Shown here one piece after another: positions 25,980 through 34,871 of a stretch of DNA of 64,000 nucleotides. Below the pieces are notes generated by a model. The model did not search any database. It was not told the DNA's origin and saw only the letters and a program-made list of their open reading frames with translations. The translations under genes and the position numbers were made by a program. Position 1 is the stretch's first letter. Each line of letters opens with the position of its first letter. Source of the DNA: Bacteroidota bacterium (GTDB lineage: Bacteria; Bacteroidota; Bacteroidia; Bacteroidales; Prolixibacteraceae). The stretch lies in the NCBI GenBank assembly GCA_023251455.1, contig JAHEYT010000035.1:1-64000 (forward strand), in the 5' to 3' direction.

Positions 25980-28880
25980 ATGAAATTAAATTGTACCATT
26001 TTTCTGCTTGTCATTTCCTGTTTTCTATCTTTTGCAGCTCCAACTCAAAAGCAAACTTTGTTCCTCTCCGGAACGGATAATACAAACACCAAAACATGGG
26101 AATTTTTTTGCACTTCTGGACGAAACAGCGGAGTTTGGTCAAAGATTGAAGTGCCCTCACACTGGGAGCAACAAGGATTTGGCGAATACGATTATGGTCG
26201 CGATTACCGCACCTACGGTAAAAAGTTCAAGTTTGCTGAAGAAAAAGGAATGTACAAATATGCATTTCAGGTTCCTGCTGACTGGAAAAATCGAAAGGTT
26301 TTCATAGTCTTTGAAGGTTCGATGACTGACACCGAGGTGAAAATCAATGGCCAATTGGCTGGGGATATTCATCAGGGCGCGTTTTACCAGTTCCGATACG
26401 ATATTACCGACAAACTGAAATTCGGACAATCGAATTTGCTCGAAACAACCGTGAGCAAGATGTCTGCTGAACCTTCGGTGAACCGTGCCGAACGTTTTGC
26501 CGATTACTGGGTGTTTGGCGGTATTTTCCGTCCGGTTTATCTTGAAGCTTTTCCTGAAGAATACATTGAACGGGTTGCCATCAATGCCAACGCAGATGGC
26601 TCTTTCGCGATGGATGTTTACCTTCTGAATTTAAAGGAAAGCCGCACTGTTTCTGCCGAAATCATTGATTCAAAAAATAAAGTAGTAGCTACCTGCCATG
26701 CCATTGCACCCGGCAAAGATTCGCTGGTGACCTTGAGCTGCAAAGTTGCAAATCACGAATTGTGGACAGCCGAAACGCCTAACCGCTATACCGTTCGCGT
26801 TTCGCTAAAAAATGGAAAGACCGAATTGTATTCGACTTCTGAAAAATTTGGTTTCCGTACCATCGAAATCCGTCAGGGCGACGGCATTTACCTGAACGGC
26901 ACCAAAATCAAGATGAAAGGCATCAACCGTCACGCGTTCTGGCCTGAAACGGGTCGCTGCCTGAACGACCAGATTAACCTCGACGATGTGAAACTGATCA
27001 AGTCGATGAACATGAATGCCATTCGCTGTTCGCATTATCCGCCGGATCAGGTTTTTCTGGATTACTGCGATTCGCTGGGTTTGTATGTGCTCGACGAACT
27101 GGCGGGCTGGCAAAATGCGTATGCCACAGTTCCGGGAGCTAAGCTGGTTAAAGAAATGGTGGTTCGTGATTTGAATCACCCTTCGATTATTTTCTGGAGC
27201 AACGGCAACGAAGGTGGCACCAATAAGGAACTGGACGATGATTTTGCAATTTACGACAAGTCGAATCGGCCGGTCATTCACGCGCATCATCGTCCGGGAA
27301 ACGATTTTAACGGTATTGACTGCAACCATTACGAGAACTACTACAGTTCACAAAAAATATTTGCTGAAGGCAAAATTTACATGCCCACCGAGTTTCTGCA
27401 TGCACAGGATGATGGTGGCGGCGCTGCCGGACTCGAAGATTTCTGGGAGTTATTCTGGAAAACTCCGAATTCAGGCGGTGGATTTACATGGGTTCTGGCC
27501 GATGAGGGAATTGTCCGCACTGATTTGAATGGTTTTATCGATGCCAACCGGGTTAATGCACCTGATGGTGTGGTTGGACCTCATCGCGAAAAGGAGGGCA
27601 GTTATTATGCTTTCCGCGAGATTTATTGCCCAGTCAAAATCAATCCGAAAAAACTTCCGGAGCAGTTCGATGGTAAAATCCCGGTAGAGAATCGCTACCA
27701 TTTTACCAACCTGAAAGACTGTCGTTTCGAATGGCAGTTGGTGAATTTCAGCACGGTAACTGATCGCCAGGCTGCCCACATCATACAAAAGAGCGGAATT
27801 GCTAAAAGTCCCGAAGTCCTCCCCTTGGAATTTGGAACTTTGAACTTGGAACTCCCTTCCGATTTCAAAAAATACGATGCTCTTTACCTGAAAGTATTTG
27901 ATCGTTCAGGAGAAGAGATATTCTGTTACAGCTGGAAAATTGGTGGCAACCTGCGACAGGTTTCGCAACTGGTAAAAATGGATATAAGCGAGCAGGAAAA
28001 GCAGCAGCGCGAAAAACTGAAAGCGGCCGGAATTGAAGCTGACAATATTTTACCCATTGAGCAGCAATCGGCTGATCTATCCAAAGAAAATGGTGTGGCC
28101 GAACTGACAGAAAATGATAGCCTTTACACCTTGAAAGCCTCCGGAATTGCAGTGGCTTTCAGTAAAAAAGATGGGAAAATCCGGAGAATTGCCAATGATC
28201 TGGGATTGCCCTTGCCCTTCACAAACGGGCCGGTTTTGGTGAGCGGAAATGCCCGACTGGAAAACATCAAACCTGTAAAAACAGACAAGAGTTATTCGCT
28301 TGAAATGTCCTATTCCGGCGACCTGAAAAAAGTAACCTGGACTATGTTCAGCAGTGGTTGGTTGGCGATGGATTACGAATATCAGGTGGCAGGCGAGCAG
28401 AAATTTAGTGGTATCAGTTTCGATTTTCCGGAGTCGGATGTGATTGGCGCCAAATGGCTGGGCAAAGGGCCTTCGCATGTGTGGAAAAACCGCACGGCTG
28501 GTGGGGTACTCGATGTGTATCAACGCATGTACAATAACCGCTTGCCTGCCGATAACTCATGGGGATTGCCACAGTTCAAAGGTTATTTTCCTGAAGTTTC
28601 GTGGATGGAATTCAATACGGTTGACGGCAAGTTCACAGTTGTAGCACAGGAAGACGACCTGTTTGTGCGCCTATTCAACTTTTATGGTATTTCAGGACCA
28701 AAAAATTATCCGGAATTGCCTGTTGGCGATATTTCGTTTCTGGATGCCATTCCACCAATTGGTACCAAGCTGGCGATGGGCATCAGCAACGATACCTGGA
28801 ACCTTGGACCAATGGGCGAGTTGAATAAAATGGAAAAACCTGTGAAGCGAACACTGTATTTTTATTTTGGACTATTGTAG
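25980..28880 (+). CDS. GH2 family glycosidase, probable beta-galactosidase
   Basis: A 966-residue exported enzyme: a signal peptide (MKLNCTIFLLVISCFLSFAA), a sugar-binding jelly roll (VPSHWEQQGFGEYDYG), an immunoglobulin-like domain, a TIM barrel, and C-terminal beta domains typical of large GH2 beta-galactosidases. The acid/base is Glu411 in FWSNGNEGG and the nucleophile is probably Glu471 in MPTEFLHA. GH2 galactosidases in pectin loci trim galactan side chains of RG-I. The exact substrate cannot be read from sequence. A palindrome lies directly behind the stop codon, and a GH43-like gene follows 53 bases later. Confidence 0.92.
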   Translation: MKLNCTIFLLVISCFLSFAAPTQKQTLFLSGTDNTNTKTWEFFCTSGRNSGVWSKIEVPSHWEQQGFGEYDYGRDYRTYGKKFKFAEEKGMYKYAFQVPADWKNRKVFIVFEGSMTDTEVKINGQLAGDIHQGAFYQFRYDITDKLKFGQSNLLETTVSKMSAEPSVNRAERFADYWVFGGIFRPVYLEAFPEEYIERVAINANADGSFAMDVYLLNLKESRTVSAEIIDSKNKVVATCHAIAPGKDSLVTLSCKVANHELWTAETPNRYTVRVSLKNGKTELYSTSEKFGFRTIEIRQGDGIYLNGTKIKMKGINRHAFWPETGRCLNDQINLDDVKLIKSMNMNAIRCSHYPPDQVFLDYCDSLGLYVLDELAGWQNAYATVPGAKLVKEMVVRDLNHPSIIFWSNGNEGGTNKELDDDFAIYDKSNRPVIHAHHRPGNDFNGIDCNHYENYYSSQKIFAEGKIYMPTEFLHAQDDGGGAAGLEDFWELFWKTPNSGGGFTWVLADEGIVRTDLNGFIDANRVNAPDGVVGPHREKEGSYYAFREIYCPVKINPKKLPEQFDGKIPVENRYHFTNLKDCRFEWQLVNFSTVTDRQAAHIIQKSGIAKSPEVLPLEFGTLNLELPSDFKKYDALYLKVFDRSGEEIFCYSWKIGGNLRQVSQLVKMDISEQEKQQREKLKAAGIEADNILPIEQQSADLSKENGVAELTENDSLYTLKASGIAVAFSKKDGKIRRIANDLGLPLPFTNGPVLVSGNARLENIKPVKTDKSYSLEMSYSGDLKKVTWTMFSSGWLAMDYEYQVAGEQKFSGISFDFPESDVIGAKWLGKGPSHVWKNRTAGGVLDVYQRMYNNRLPADNSWGLPQFKGYFPEVSWMEFNTVDGKFTVVAQEDDLFVRLFNFYGISGPKNYPELPVGDISFLDAIPPIGTKLAMGISNDTWNLGPMGELNKMEKPVKRTLYFYFGLL

Positions 28881-28887
28881 TTAATAA

Positions 28888-28920
28888 ATCCCTGACAGGG
28901 TTTCAAACCCTGTCAGGGAT
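28888..28920. repeat. Perfect 33-base palindrome with single-base centre
   Basis: ATCCCTGACAGGGTTT at 28888-28903, a central C at 28904, and its exact complement at 28905-28920. It lies 7 bases after the GH2 stop and 13 bases before the next ATG. It has the same architecture as the palindrome at 32174-32206. Confidence 0.85.
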
Positions 28921-28933
28921 AAAAAGTGAATCT

Positions 28934-30022
28934 ATGACAACGCGCCGAAAATTCATACAACAATCTCTTTTTGCCGGTACTGCTTTGTTTGCATCTGGCT
29001 TGACAAGCTTTGCCGCAATTCCGGATAAAAAATACAGCAAAAAGGATATCTCACGGTTTGCCAAACGCTTGAAACCGCTGGGCCGGATTCTGGAACTGGA
29101 AGGATATTACGTTTGGGGAACCAGTCCGATTGTGGCTCCGGACGGAAAAATTCATGTGTTCTTTTCGCGCTGGAACGCAAAAAAGGGAATGGGTGGCTGG
29201 ATCAACGGTTCGGAGATTGCCCATGGGGTGGCCGATCGGGCTGAAGGACCATATTCCAATATTGAAACCATTTTGGCACCACGGGGCGAAGGTTTTTTCG
29301 ACGGAACCACCTGCCATAATCCGCATATTCAGTTTGTCGACGGCAAGTACTGTCTGTTTTACATCGGAAATTCGAACAAAAAGACCGATACCAAACGCAT
29401 TGGCTTGGCAACCGCCGATTCGTTGAATGGTCCATGGAAACGACCTGAAAAACCTTTGCTGGAAGCTGGAGCAACCGGTTCGTGGGACGATCATTGTACA
29501 TCGAATCCGACATTTCTGAAACATCCGAACGGGCAATACTGGCTGTATTACAAATCGTGGAACACCGAAGAATATGAGCATCCGCTTGATCCTGCCATCC
29601 GAGGTAACCGCAAATATGGACTGGCCATTGCCGACCAGCTGGAAGGTCCGTATGTGAAATACTCCGGAAACCCGATTTTGGATTATTCCAAATTAGGAAA
29701 TAACCGGCAGTTGGAAGACGGAAATGTATTTATGAAAAACGGCCGGTATTACATGCTGGCGCGCGACATGGGACGGTTTGATCATGAGGTTGGAATCATT
29801 CTGGAATCAGAAGATGGCATACATTGGTCGGAACCGAAGATCAGTTATTTCGGCTACAACCATTATTTGCAACAACCTCCGGCTCCGTCGCATCTGAAGA
29901 AATATGGTCGTTTCGAGCGTCCCCAAATCCTGATGCAAAATGGGCATCTAGCGTATTTGTTTTTGGCCTCGCAGGGCGGAAAATACATGACTTCGTCAGC
30001 TTTTGTTTTTGAAGTAAAATGA
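28934..30022 (+). CDS. GH43-like five-bladed beta-propeller glycosidase
   Basis: A 362-residue exported protein. The N-terminus MTTRRKFIQQSLFAGTALFASG resembles a Tat leader (RRKF followed by a mild hydrophobic core). The repeated pattern of acidic or Pro residues and aromatic strands (PIVAPDGKIHVFFSRW, HNPHIQFVDGKYCLFYIG, SNPTFLKHPNGQYWLYYKSW, EDGNVFMKNGRYYMLARDMG, ERPQILMQNGHLAYLFLAS) is that of five-bladed propeller enzymes of the GH43/GH32/GH130 type. I favour a GH43-like arabinofuranosidase or galactosidase because of context, but the subfamily cannot be fixed. It sits between GH2 and the acetylesterase on one strand. Confidence 0.75.
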   Translation: MTTRRKFIQQSLFAGTALFASGLTSFAAIPDKKYSKKDISRFAKRLKPLGRILELEGYYVWGTSPIVAPDGKIHVFFSRWNAKKGMGGWINGSEIAHGVADRAEGPYSNIETILAPRGEGFFDGTTCHNPHIQFVDGKYCLFYIGNSNKKTDTKRIGLATADSLNGPWKRPEKPLLEAGATGSWDDHCTSNPTFLKHPNGQYWLYYKSWNTEEYEHPLDPAIRGNRKYGLAIADQLEGPYVKYSGNPILDYSKLGNNRQLEDGNVFMKNGRYYMLARDMGRFDHEVGIILESEDGIHWSEPKISYFGYNHYLQQPPAPSHLKKYGRFERPQILMQNGHLAYLFLASQGGKYMTSSAFVFEVK

Positions 30023-30033
30023 TGATAAGAATG

Positions 30034-30108
30034 AACCACTTAGACACATAGGTCACATAGAATAATTTTTTCTGTGGAACTCTGTGTTTCCTCCGTGTTC
30101 TCTGTGGT
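30034..30108. repeat. Dispersed intergenic repeat, copy B
   Basis: It has the same plan as 23418-23497: AACCACTTAGACACATAGGT on the left, and CTCTGTGTTTCC and TTCTCTGTGGT on the right, around an AT-rich centre. It fills nearly all of the gap between the GH43-like gene and the acetylesterase start at 30122. Confidence 0.7.
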
Positions 30109-30121
30109 AAAATTTATAAAA

Positions 30122-32164
30122 ATGAAACTAAGGACATTACTTGTTATTTTAGGATTAGTATTTAGTCTGAACCTTCAGGCTAAAGACAAGCCAACCGTGT
30201 TTACCATTGGCGACTCGACTGTGAAGAATGGTAAAGGTGATGGCGCCGGAGGCCAGTGGGGTTGGGGAGACCTGATATTTCAGTATTTTGACACCACGAA
30301 GGTGTTTGTAAAAAATCGTGCATTAGGCGGAACCAGTAGTCGCACTTATCAAACGAAAGGACTTTGGGAAGCTCTTCTTAGAGATCTTAAAAAAGACGAT
30401 TTTGTATTGATGCAATTTGGACACAACGATGGAGGTGCGATCAATGATACCTTGCGTGCCCGTGGAACCATCAAAGGCGTTGGTGAAGAAATCGAGGAAA
30501 TCGATAACCTGATTACCAAACAGCAGGAAATAGTTCACAGTTATGGCTGGTATCTCCGGAAAATGGTTCGGGAAGCCAAAGCCAAAGGTGCAACACCAAT
30601 CATTGTCACTCCTATTCCGCGCAACGACTGGGAAAATGGTAAGATCAAAAGGACTCCAGCGAGTTATCCCGATTGGGCGATGGAAGTGGCCCGTCAGGAG
30701 AAAATCAGCTGCATCGATCTGAATAAACGCATGTCGGAATCGCTGGATGGGTTGGGAGAAACGCAGGTTACCGGAATCTATTTTTTTGCTCCCGATCACA
30801 CGCATACTTCGGTCAAAGGTGCTGCAATGGCTGCATCACTTGTAGTTGACGGAATCAAAGCAAATAAAAAATGCGGACTAAATCATTTCCTGTTGAAAAA
30901 GCCCGAGATTAACTTGTCTGTTTTCTCGACGCCGTCGGTATTCCGTTTTGGCTTTGGGACAGAACAATCCGCTCCGGGCTGGACTCCTGTTACAAAAAGC
31001 TCTGTTTATTCGGCGCAAAAAGGATTCGGAATCATTCCTTCCGGCGAAATGGGAACAGGCAAAAACTATTTGAGCAGCAAAAAACCGTTTTATTTCGTGG
31101 TAGATCTGCCGGAAGGGCATTATGAGTTAATGCTTACATTGGGTGGTTCGGCTGAAGGATCTTCAACAACGCTTAAGGCCGAGTCGCGTCGATTGTTGTT
31201 CGAAAATGTAAAGACCGAACCTGGCAAAACCGTTCAGAAAACGGTGGTAGTTGATGTTCGCTATCCGGAAATGAAAAATCAGGATGGCATAAAGCTGAAG
31301 GAACGCGAAGTGAATTACCTGAACTGGGACCACAAACTGACGCTCGAATTCAATGGGGAACATCCGTGTGTTGCTGCGATGGAAATTAAAAAAGCCGACC
31401 ATTTGCCAACTATTTTTCTGGCCGGAAACTCAACGGTTACCGATCAGGAAAACGAGCCCTGGGCTTCTTGGGGACAGATGTTTCCGAACTTCCTGAAGCC
31501 GGAAGTAGTGGTTGCCAATTATGCTGAATCGGGCGAAACACTACTGGCTTTTAAACGCGAAAACCGTCTGCAAAAGATATTGAGTCAGATGAAAACAGGC
31601 GATTACCTGTTCATGGAATTTGCGCACAACGATCAGAAACCTGGCGGCAACTATCTGGACGCAATGACTACCTATAAAGATGAACTGAAATATTATATTG
31701 CTGAAGCGCGTAAAAAAGGCGGAAAGCCAGTTCTGGTGACTTCCACCAATCGCCGCAGGTTTGACGAAAACGGAAAAATCATCAATACGCTGGAAGAGTT
31801 TCCGGAGGCCATGCGCCAACTGGCCCAAGAGCAAAATATACCATTGATCGACCTGAACGCGATGAGCAAAACACTGTACGAAACGCTTGGAGTTGAAAAC
31901 TCGAAAAAGGCGTTTGTGCATTATCCGGCAAACAGTTATCCGGGACAGGACAAACCGCTGGCCGACGATACGCATTTCAATCCTTATGGCGCTTACGAAT
32001 TGGCGAAATGCGTGACGCAATCCGTTCTGCAAAGCATTCCCGATTTGGCCAAATATGTTCGCGACGACTGGAAAACTTTCGATCCGGCCACGCCCGATCC
32101 GGTAGCTCAGTTCCGTTGGTACGACAGCCCGGCAGTGAATTTGATTAAACCGGATGGGAATTAA
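30122..32164 (+). CDS. Tandem-domain rhamnogalacturonan acetylesterase (CE12-like, two SGNH domains)
   Basis: A 680-residue exported protein with signal peptide MKLRTLLVILGLVFSLNLQA. Domain 1 has the SGNH blocks IGDSTVKNG, GGTSSRT, QFGHNDGG and DHTHTSVKGA. A beta-sandwich-like linker follows at roughly 260-440 (FRFGFGTEQSAPGWTPV). Domain 2 repeats the plan with AGNSTVTDQ, YAESGETL, EFAHNDQKPGG and DDTHFNPYGA, so its first block has Asn where domain 1 has Asp. CE12 enzymes remove acetyl groups from the rhamnogalacturonan backbone before lyases and hydrolases act. The start at 30122 is set by the signal peptide, since longer frames run through the repeat. Confidence 0.9.
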   Translation: MKLRTLLVILGLVFSLNLQAKDKPTVFTIGDSTVKNGKGDGAGGQWGWGDLIFQYFDTTKVFVKNRALGGTSSRTYQTKGLWEALLRDLKKDDFVLMQFGHNDGGAINDTLRARGTIKGVGEEIEEIDNLITKQQEIVHSYGWYLRKMVREAKAKGATPIIVTPIPRNDWENGKIKRTPASYPDWAMEVARQEKISCIDLNKRMSESLDGLGETQVTGIYFFAPDHTHTSVKGAAMAASLVVDGIKANKKCGLNHFLLKKPEINLSVFSTPSVFRFGFGTEQSAPGWTPVTKSSVYSAQKGFGIIPSGEMGTGKNYLSSKKPFYFVVDLPEGHYELMLTLGGSAEGSSTTLKAESRRLLFENVKTEPGKTVQKTVVVDVRYPEMKNQDGIKLKEREVNYLNWDHKLTLEFNGEHPCVAAMEIKKADHLPTIFLAGNSTVTDQENEPWASWGQMFPNFLKPEVVVANYAESGETLLAFKRENRLQKILSQMKTGDYLFMEFAHNDQKPGGNYLDAMTTYKDELKYYIAEARKKGGKPVLVTSTNRRRFDENGKIINTLEEFPEAMRQLAQEQNIPLIDLNAMSKTLYETLGVENSKKAFVHYPANSYPGQDKPLADDTHFNPYGAYELAKCVTQSVLQSIPDLAKYVRDDWKTFDPATPDPVAQFRWYDSPAVNLIKPDGN

Positions 32165-32173
32165 GCTTTACAT

Positions 32174-32206
32174 ACTCAGCAGGTGACTTCAAGTCACCTG
32201 CTGAGT
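32174..32206. repeat. Perfect 33-base palindrome with single-base centre (second)
   Basis: ACTCAGCAGGTGACTT at 32174-32189, a central C at 32190, and the exact complement at 32191-32206. It lies in the 81-base gap between the acetylesterase and the GH105 gene. Both perfect palindromes have 16-base arms and a TTCAA centre. Confidence 0.85.
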
Positions 32207-32245
32207 AGTTCAACAGACAAAACATTAATATTAAATATTAGCACA

Positions 32246-33364
32246 ATGAGACAAAAAGCAATTCTTATTTTAATGGCATTTCTGATTGGAGCAGGAAGCC
32301 TTCAAGCCCAAAAACTTCCGGCGAAGAAAGAAATCATGGATAAAATGGTGCTTACCAACGCCTATTTTATGCAGAAATGGCCCGATACCGGAAAAACCAT
32401 CATCACCAACAAAGAGCGTCAGAGCAATATCTGGACCCGCGCGGTGTATTACGAAGGACTGATGGCGCTGTATTCTGTCAATCCGGATAAAACGTATTAC
32501 GATTATGCGATGTCGTGGGGCGAAGCTCACAGATGGGGATTGAACGGGGGCGTGAAAACACGCAATGCAGACAACCATTGTTGCGGTCAGACTTACCTCG
32601 ATTTGTACGAGAAGGAGAAAAAGCCGGAAATGATTAAAGACCTGAAGGAATCGATTGACCTGATGATTGCTTCGGACAAAATTGATGACTGGACATGGAT
32701 TGATGCCCTGCAAATGGCTATGCCGGTTTATGCCAAACTTGGAGTGATTACCGGTGACCAGAGATATTCGGACCGGATGTACCAGATGTACATGGATTCG
32801 AAAGTTCGTCAGGGTTTTTATAATACCGCCGATGGTTTATGGTGGCGCGATAAGGATTTCCGCCCTCCGTATAAAGAACCGAATGGCGAAGATTGCTACT
32901 GGTCACGCGGAAACGGTTGGGTGGTTGCCGCATTGGTGCGGGTAATGGAAATTTCACCTAATGATCCGCATTACAAGGAATACAAAAAGACCTACCTTGA
33001 AATGATGAAGGCTTTGTTGCCTATTCAGCGGGCGGATGGTTTTTGGAATGCCAGTTTGCACGATTCAACTAATTTCGGAGGAAAAGAAACTTCGGGAACT
33101 GCTTTGTTTGTGTATGGAATGGCCTGGGGAATAAATAATGGATTGCTGAAAGAGAAAAAATATTTGCCGGCCATTACCAAAGCCTGGAATGCGATGGCCA
33201 CAGAAGCTGTTCATGCCGATGGCTATATGGGTTATTTGCAGGGAACGGGCAAACAACCTTCGGATGGACAGCCTGTAACTTACGATAGCAAACCTGATTT
33301 TGAAGATTACGGTTTGGGCTGTTTCCTTCTTGCCGGAAGCGAAGTGTGGAAAATGGCGAAGTAA
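32246..33364 (+). CDS. GH105 unsaturated rhamnogalacturonyl hydrolase
   Basis: A 372-residue exported (alpha/alpha)6-barrel enzyme with signal peptide MRQKAILILMAFLIGAGSLQA. Family signatures are IWTRAVYYEGLMALY, RNADNHCCGQTYLDLY, DDWTWIDALQMAMPVYAKLG, DCYWSRGNGWVVAALVRV and a C-terminal DFEDYGLGCFLLAGSEVWKM. GH105 enzymes hydrate and release the 4,5-unsaturated uronic acid left at the non-reducing end by pectin lyases (YteR/YesR type), so this gene complements the PL22 lyase. The start at 32246 is set by the signal peptide. A very strong terminator follows at 33383-33429. Confidence 0.95.
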   Translation: MRQKAILILMAFLIGAGSLQAQKLPAKKEIMDKMVLTNAYFMQKWPDTGKTIITNKERQSNIWTRAVYYEGLMALYSVNPDKTYYDYAMSWGEAHRWGLNGGVKTRNADNHCCGQTYLDLYEKEKKPEMIKDLKESIDLMIASDKIDDWTWIDALQMAMPVYAKLGVITGDQRYSDRMYQMYMDSKVRQGFYNTADGLWWRDKDFRPPYKEPNGEDCYWSRGNGWVVAALVRVMEISPNDPHYKEYKKTYLEMMKALLPIQRADGFWNASLHDSTNFGGKETSGTALFVYGMAWGINNGLLKEKKYLPAITKAWNAMATEAVHADGYMGYLQGTGKQPSDGQPVTYDSKPDFEDYGLGCFLLAGSEVWKMAK

Positions 33365-33382
33365 ATTTTGGCTTGAAAAGTT

Positions 33383-33429
33383 AAATTCTCTCCAATGAAT
33401 TCTTTTGTTCATTGGAGAGAATTTTTTTT
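33383..33429 (+). terminator. Intrinsic terminator after the enzyme run
   Basis: The 17-base arm AAATTCTCTCCAATGAA at 33383-33399 pairs perfectly with 33408-33424, around an 8-base loop. Its 3' arm runs into a T tract to 33429. It closes the transcript carrying PL22 to GH105. Confidence 0.9.
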
Positions 33430-33480
33430 ACTTGTATTTTCATAAATGACTTACTTTTGAACAAACTAAATCATTAAATC

Positions 33481-34785
33481 ATGAGACTTAAAAACCTAAG
33501 AATTTTCCTGTTGCTTGGCTGTATGTTGAGCGCCTTTATCTTATCAGGCCAACCCGTCGAAAAACTCGTTAAAATTGTGGTTGCTCCCGATCATGCCAAC
33601 TGGGTGTATAGTCCCGGCGAAAAAGCCAGTTTTCAGGTAACTGTAATGAAAAACAGCGAACCTATTCAGAATGTGAAAATCAAGTATGAATTTGGCCCCG
33701 AAATGATGACCCCGGTGAAACGCGATTCCGCAGTTCTGAAAGATGGCCAATTCCGGATTGAAGGTGGCACCCTGAAAGAAGCCGGTTTCCTTCGCTGTAA
33801 AGTTTCGGCTGTGGTCGACGGCGTTCGCTACGAGAATCTGGCAACTGCCGCGTATTCACCAGAAAAGGTTAAACCGACGACTGAATTGCCTGCCGATTTT
33901 GTGCAGTTTTGGGACAACGCAAAAGCCGAGGCCTCTAAAATTCCAATGGACGCGAAACTGACTTTACTGCCTGATCGTTGTACCGAAAAGGTGAATGTTT
34001 ATCAGGCTAATATTCAGAATTATCGCGTAGGAACCCGTTTGTACGGCATTTTGTGTGTGCCGAAAAAAGCTGGCAAATACCCGGCTGTGCTGAAAGTTCC
34101 CGGAGCAGGAGTTCGTCCGTATGGAGGCGATATTGCAATGGCCGAAGCCGGAATAATCACTTTCGAAATCGGCATTCACGGAATTCCTGTAACGATGGAT
34201 CCTTCGGTATACTCTGATATGGGTCGGTCGGTTCTCGACGGGTATCCTTTTTATAACCTCGACGATCGAGATCGCTATTATTACAAGCGCGTTTATCTGG
34301 GATGCGTTCGCGCGATTGACTTCATTTATTCTATGCCTGAATTCGATGGATCAACCCTGGCAGTTACCGGAGGTAGTCAGGGCGGCGCGTTGTCGATTGT
34401 AACCGCTGGTCTGGATTCGCGCATTAAATATCTTGCGGCACTTTATCCGGCACTTTGCGACGTGACTGGTTATTTGTATGGAAGGGCAGGAGGGTGGCCT
34501 CACATGTTTAACGATGCGAATAAAGCTTTCAATGCGAAAAAAGACAAAATCGAAACTTCGAAATACTACGATGTGGTCAATTTTGCCCGAATGGTAAAGG
34601 CTCCGGGCTATTATTCTTGGGGTTACAACGATGTGACTTGCCCACCAACTTCGATGTATTCGGCCTATAACGTGATTCAGGCACCCAAAAGCCTGGTTAT
34701 TTTTGAAGAAACCGGACACTGGACTTATCCGGAAGAAACCGAAAAACTCCGGAACTGGTTGGTTGAAAAATTGACAGGAAAATAA
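33481..34785 (+). CDS. CE7-like acetyl esterase (AXE1 type alpha/beta hydrolase)
   Basis: A 434-residue exported protein: a signal peptide (MRLKNLRIFLLLGCMLSAFILSGQ), an N-terminal immunoglobulin-like domain (about 30-130) and an alpha/beta-hydrolase domain. The nucleophile Ser299 lies in GGSQGG, the acidic residue probably in YNDVTCPPTS, and the His in EETGHW. These match acetyl-xylan esterase / cephalosporin-C deacetylase (CE7) proteins, which remove O-acetyl groups from oligosaccharides. With the CE12 enzyme it gives the locus two deacetylation activities. It has its own terminator and follows one, so it is likely monocistronic. Confidence 0.88.
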   Translation: MRLKNLRIFLLLGCMLSAFILSGQPVEKLVKIVVAPDHANWVYSPGEKASFQVTVMKNSEPIQNVKIKYEFGPEMMTPVKRDSAVLKDGQFRIEGGTLKEAGFLRCKVSAVVDGVRYENLATAAYSPEKVKPTTELPADFVQFWDNAKAEASKIPMDAKLTLLPDRCTEKVNVYQANIQNYRVGTRLYGILCVPKKAGKYPAVLKVPGAGVRPYGGDIAMAEAGIITFEIGIHGIPVTMDPSVYSDMGRSVLDGYPFYNLDDRDRYYYKRVYLGCVRAIDFIYSMPEFDGSTLAVTGGSQGGALSIVTAGLDSRIKYLAALYPALCDVTGYLYGRAGGWPHMFNDANKAFNAKKDKIETSKYYDVVNFARMVKAPGYYSWGYNDVTCPPTSMYSAYNVIQAPKSLVIFEETGHWTYPEETEKLRNWLVEKLTGK

Positions 34786-34815
34786 GGAGAACGGAAACAG
34801 TAAAAGAAACTCAAT

Positions 34816-34854
34816 AAACAACAAATCCGGCCAAATCAGCCGGGTTTGTTGTTT
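34816..34854. terminator. Bidirectional terminator between the CE7-like and SPFH genes
   Basis: AAACAACAAATCCGGC (34816-34831) pairs with GCCGGGTTTGTTGTTT (34839-34854), 16 pairs with one G-T wobble. It separates two convergent genes. Confidence 0.8.
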
Positions 34855-34871
34855 AATAGAATATGGAAATC

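Noticed and set aside
23418-30108. Repeats as a CRISPR array
   Set aside because: Only two full copies 6.6 kb apart with no regular spacing or spacers, and no cas genes.
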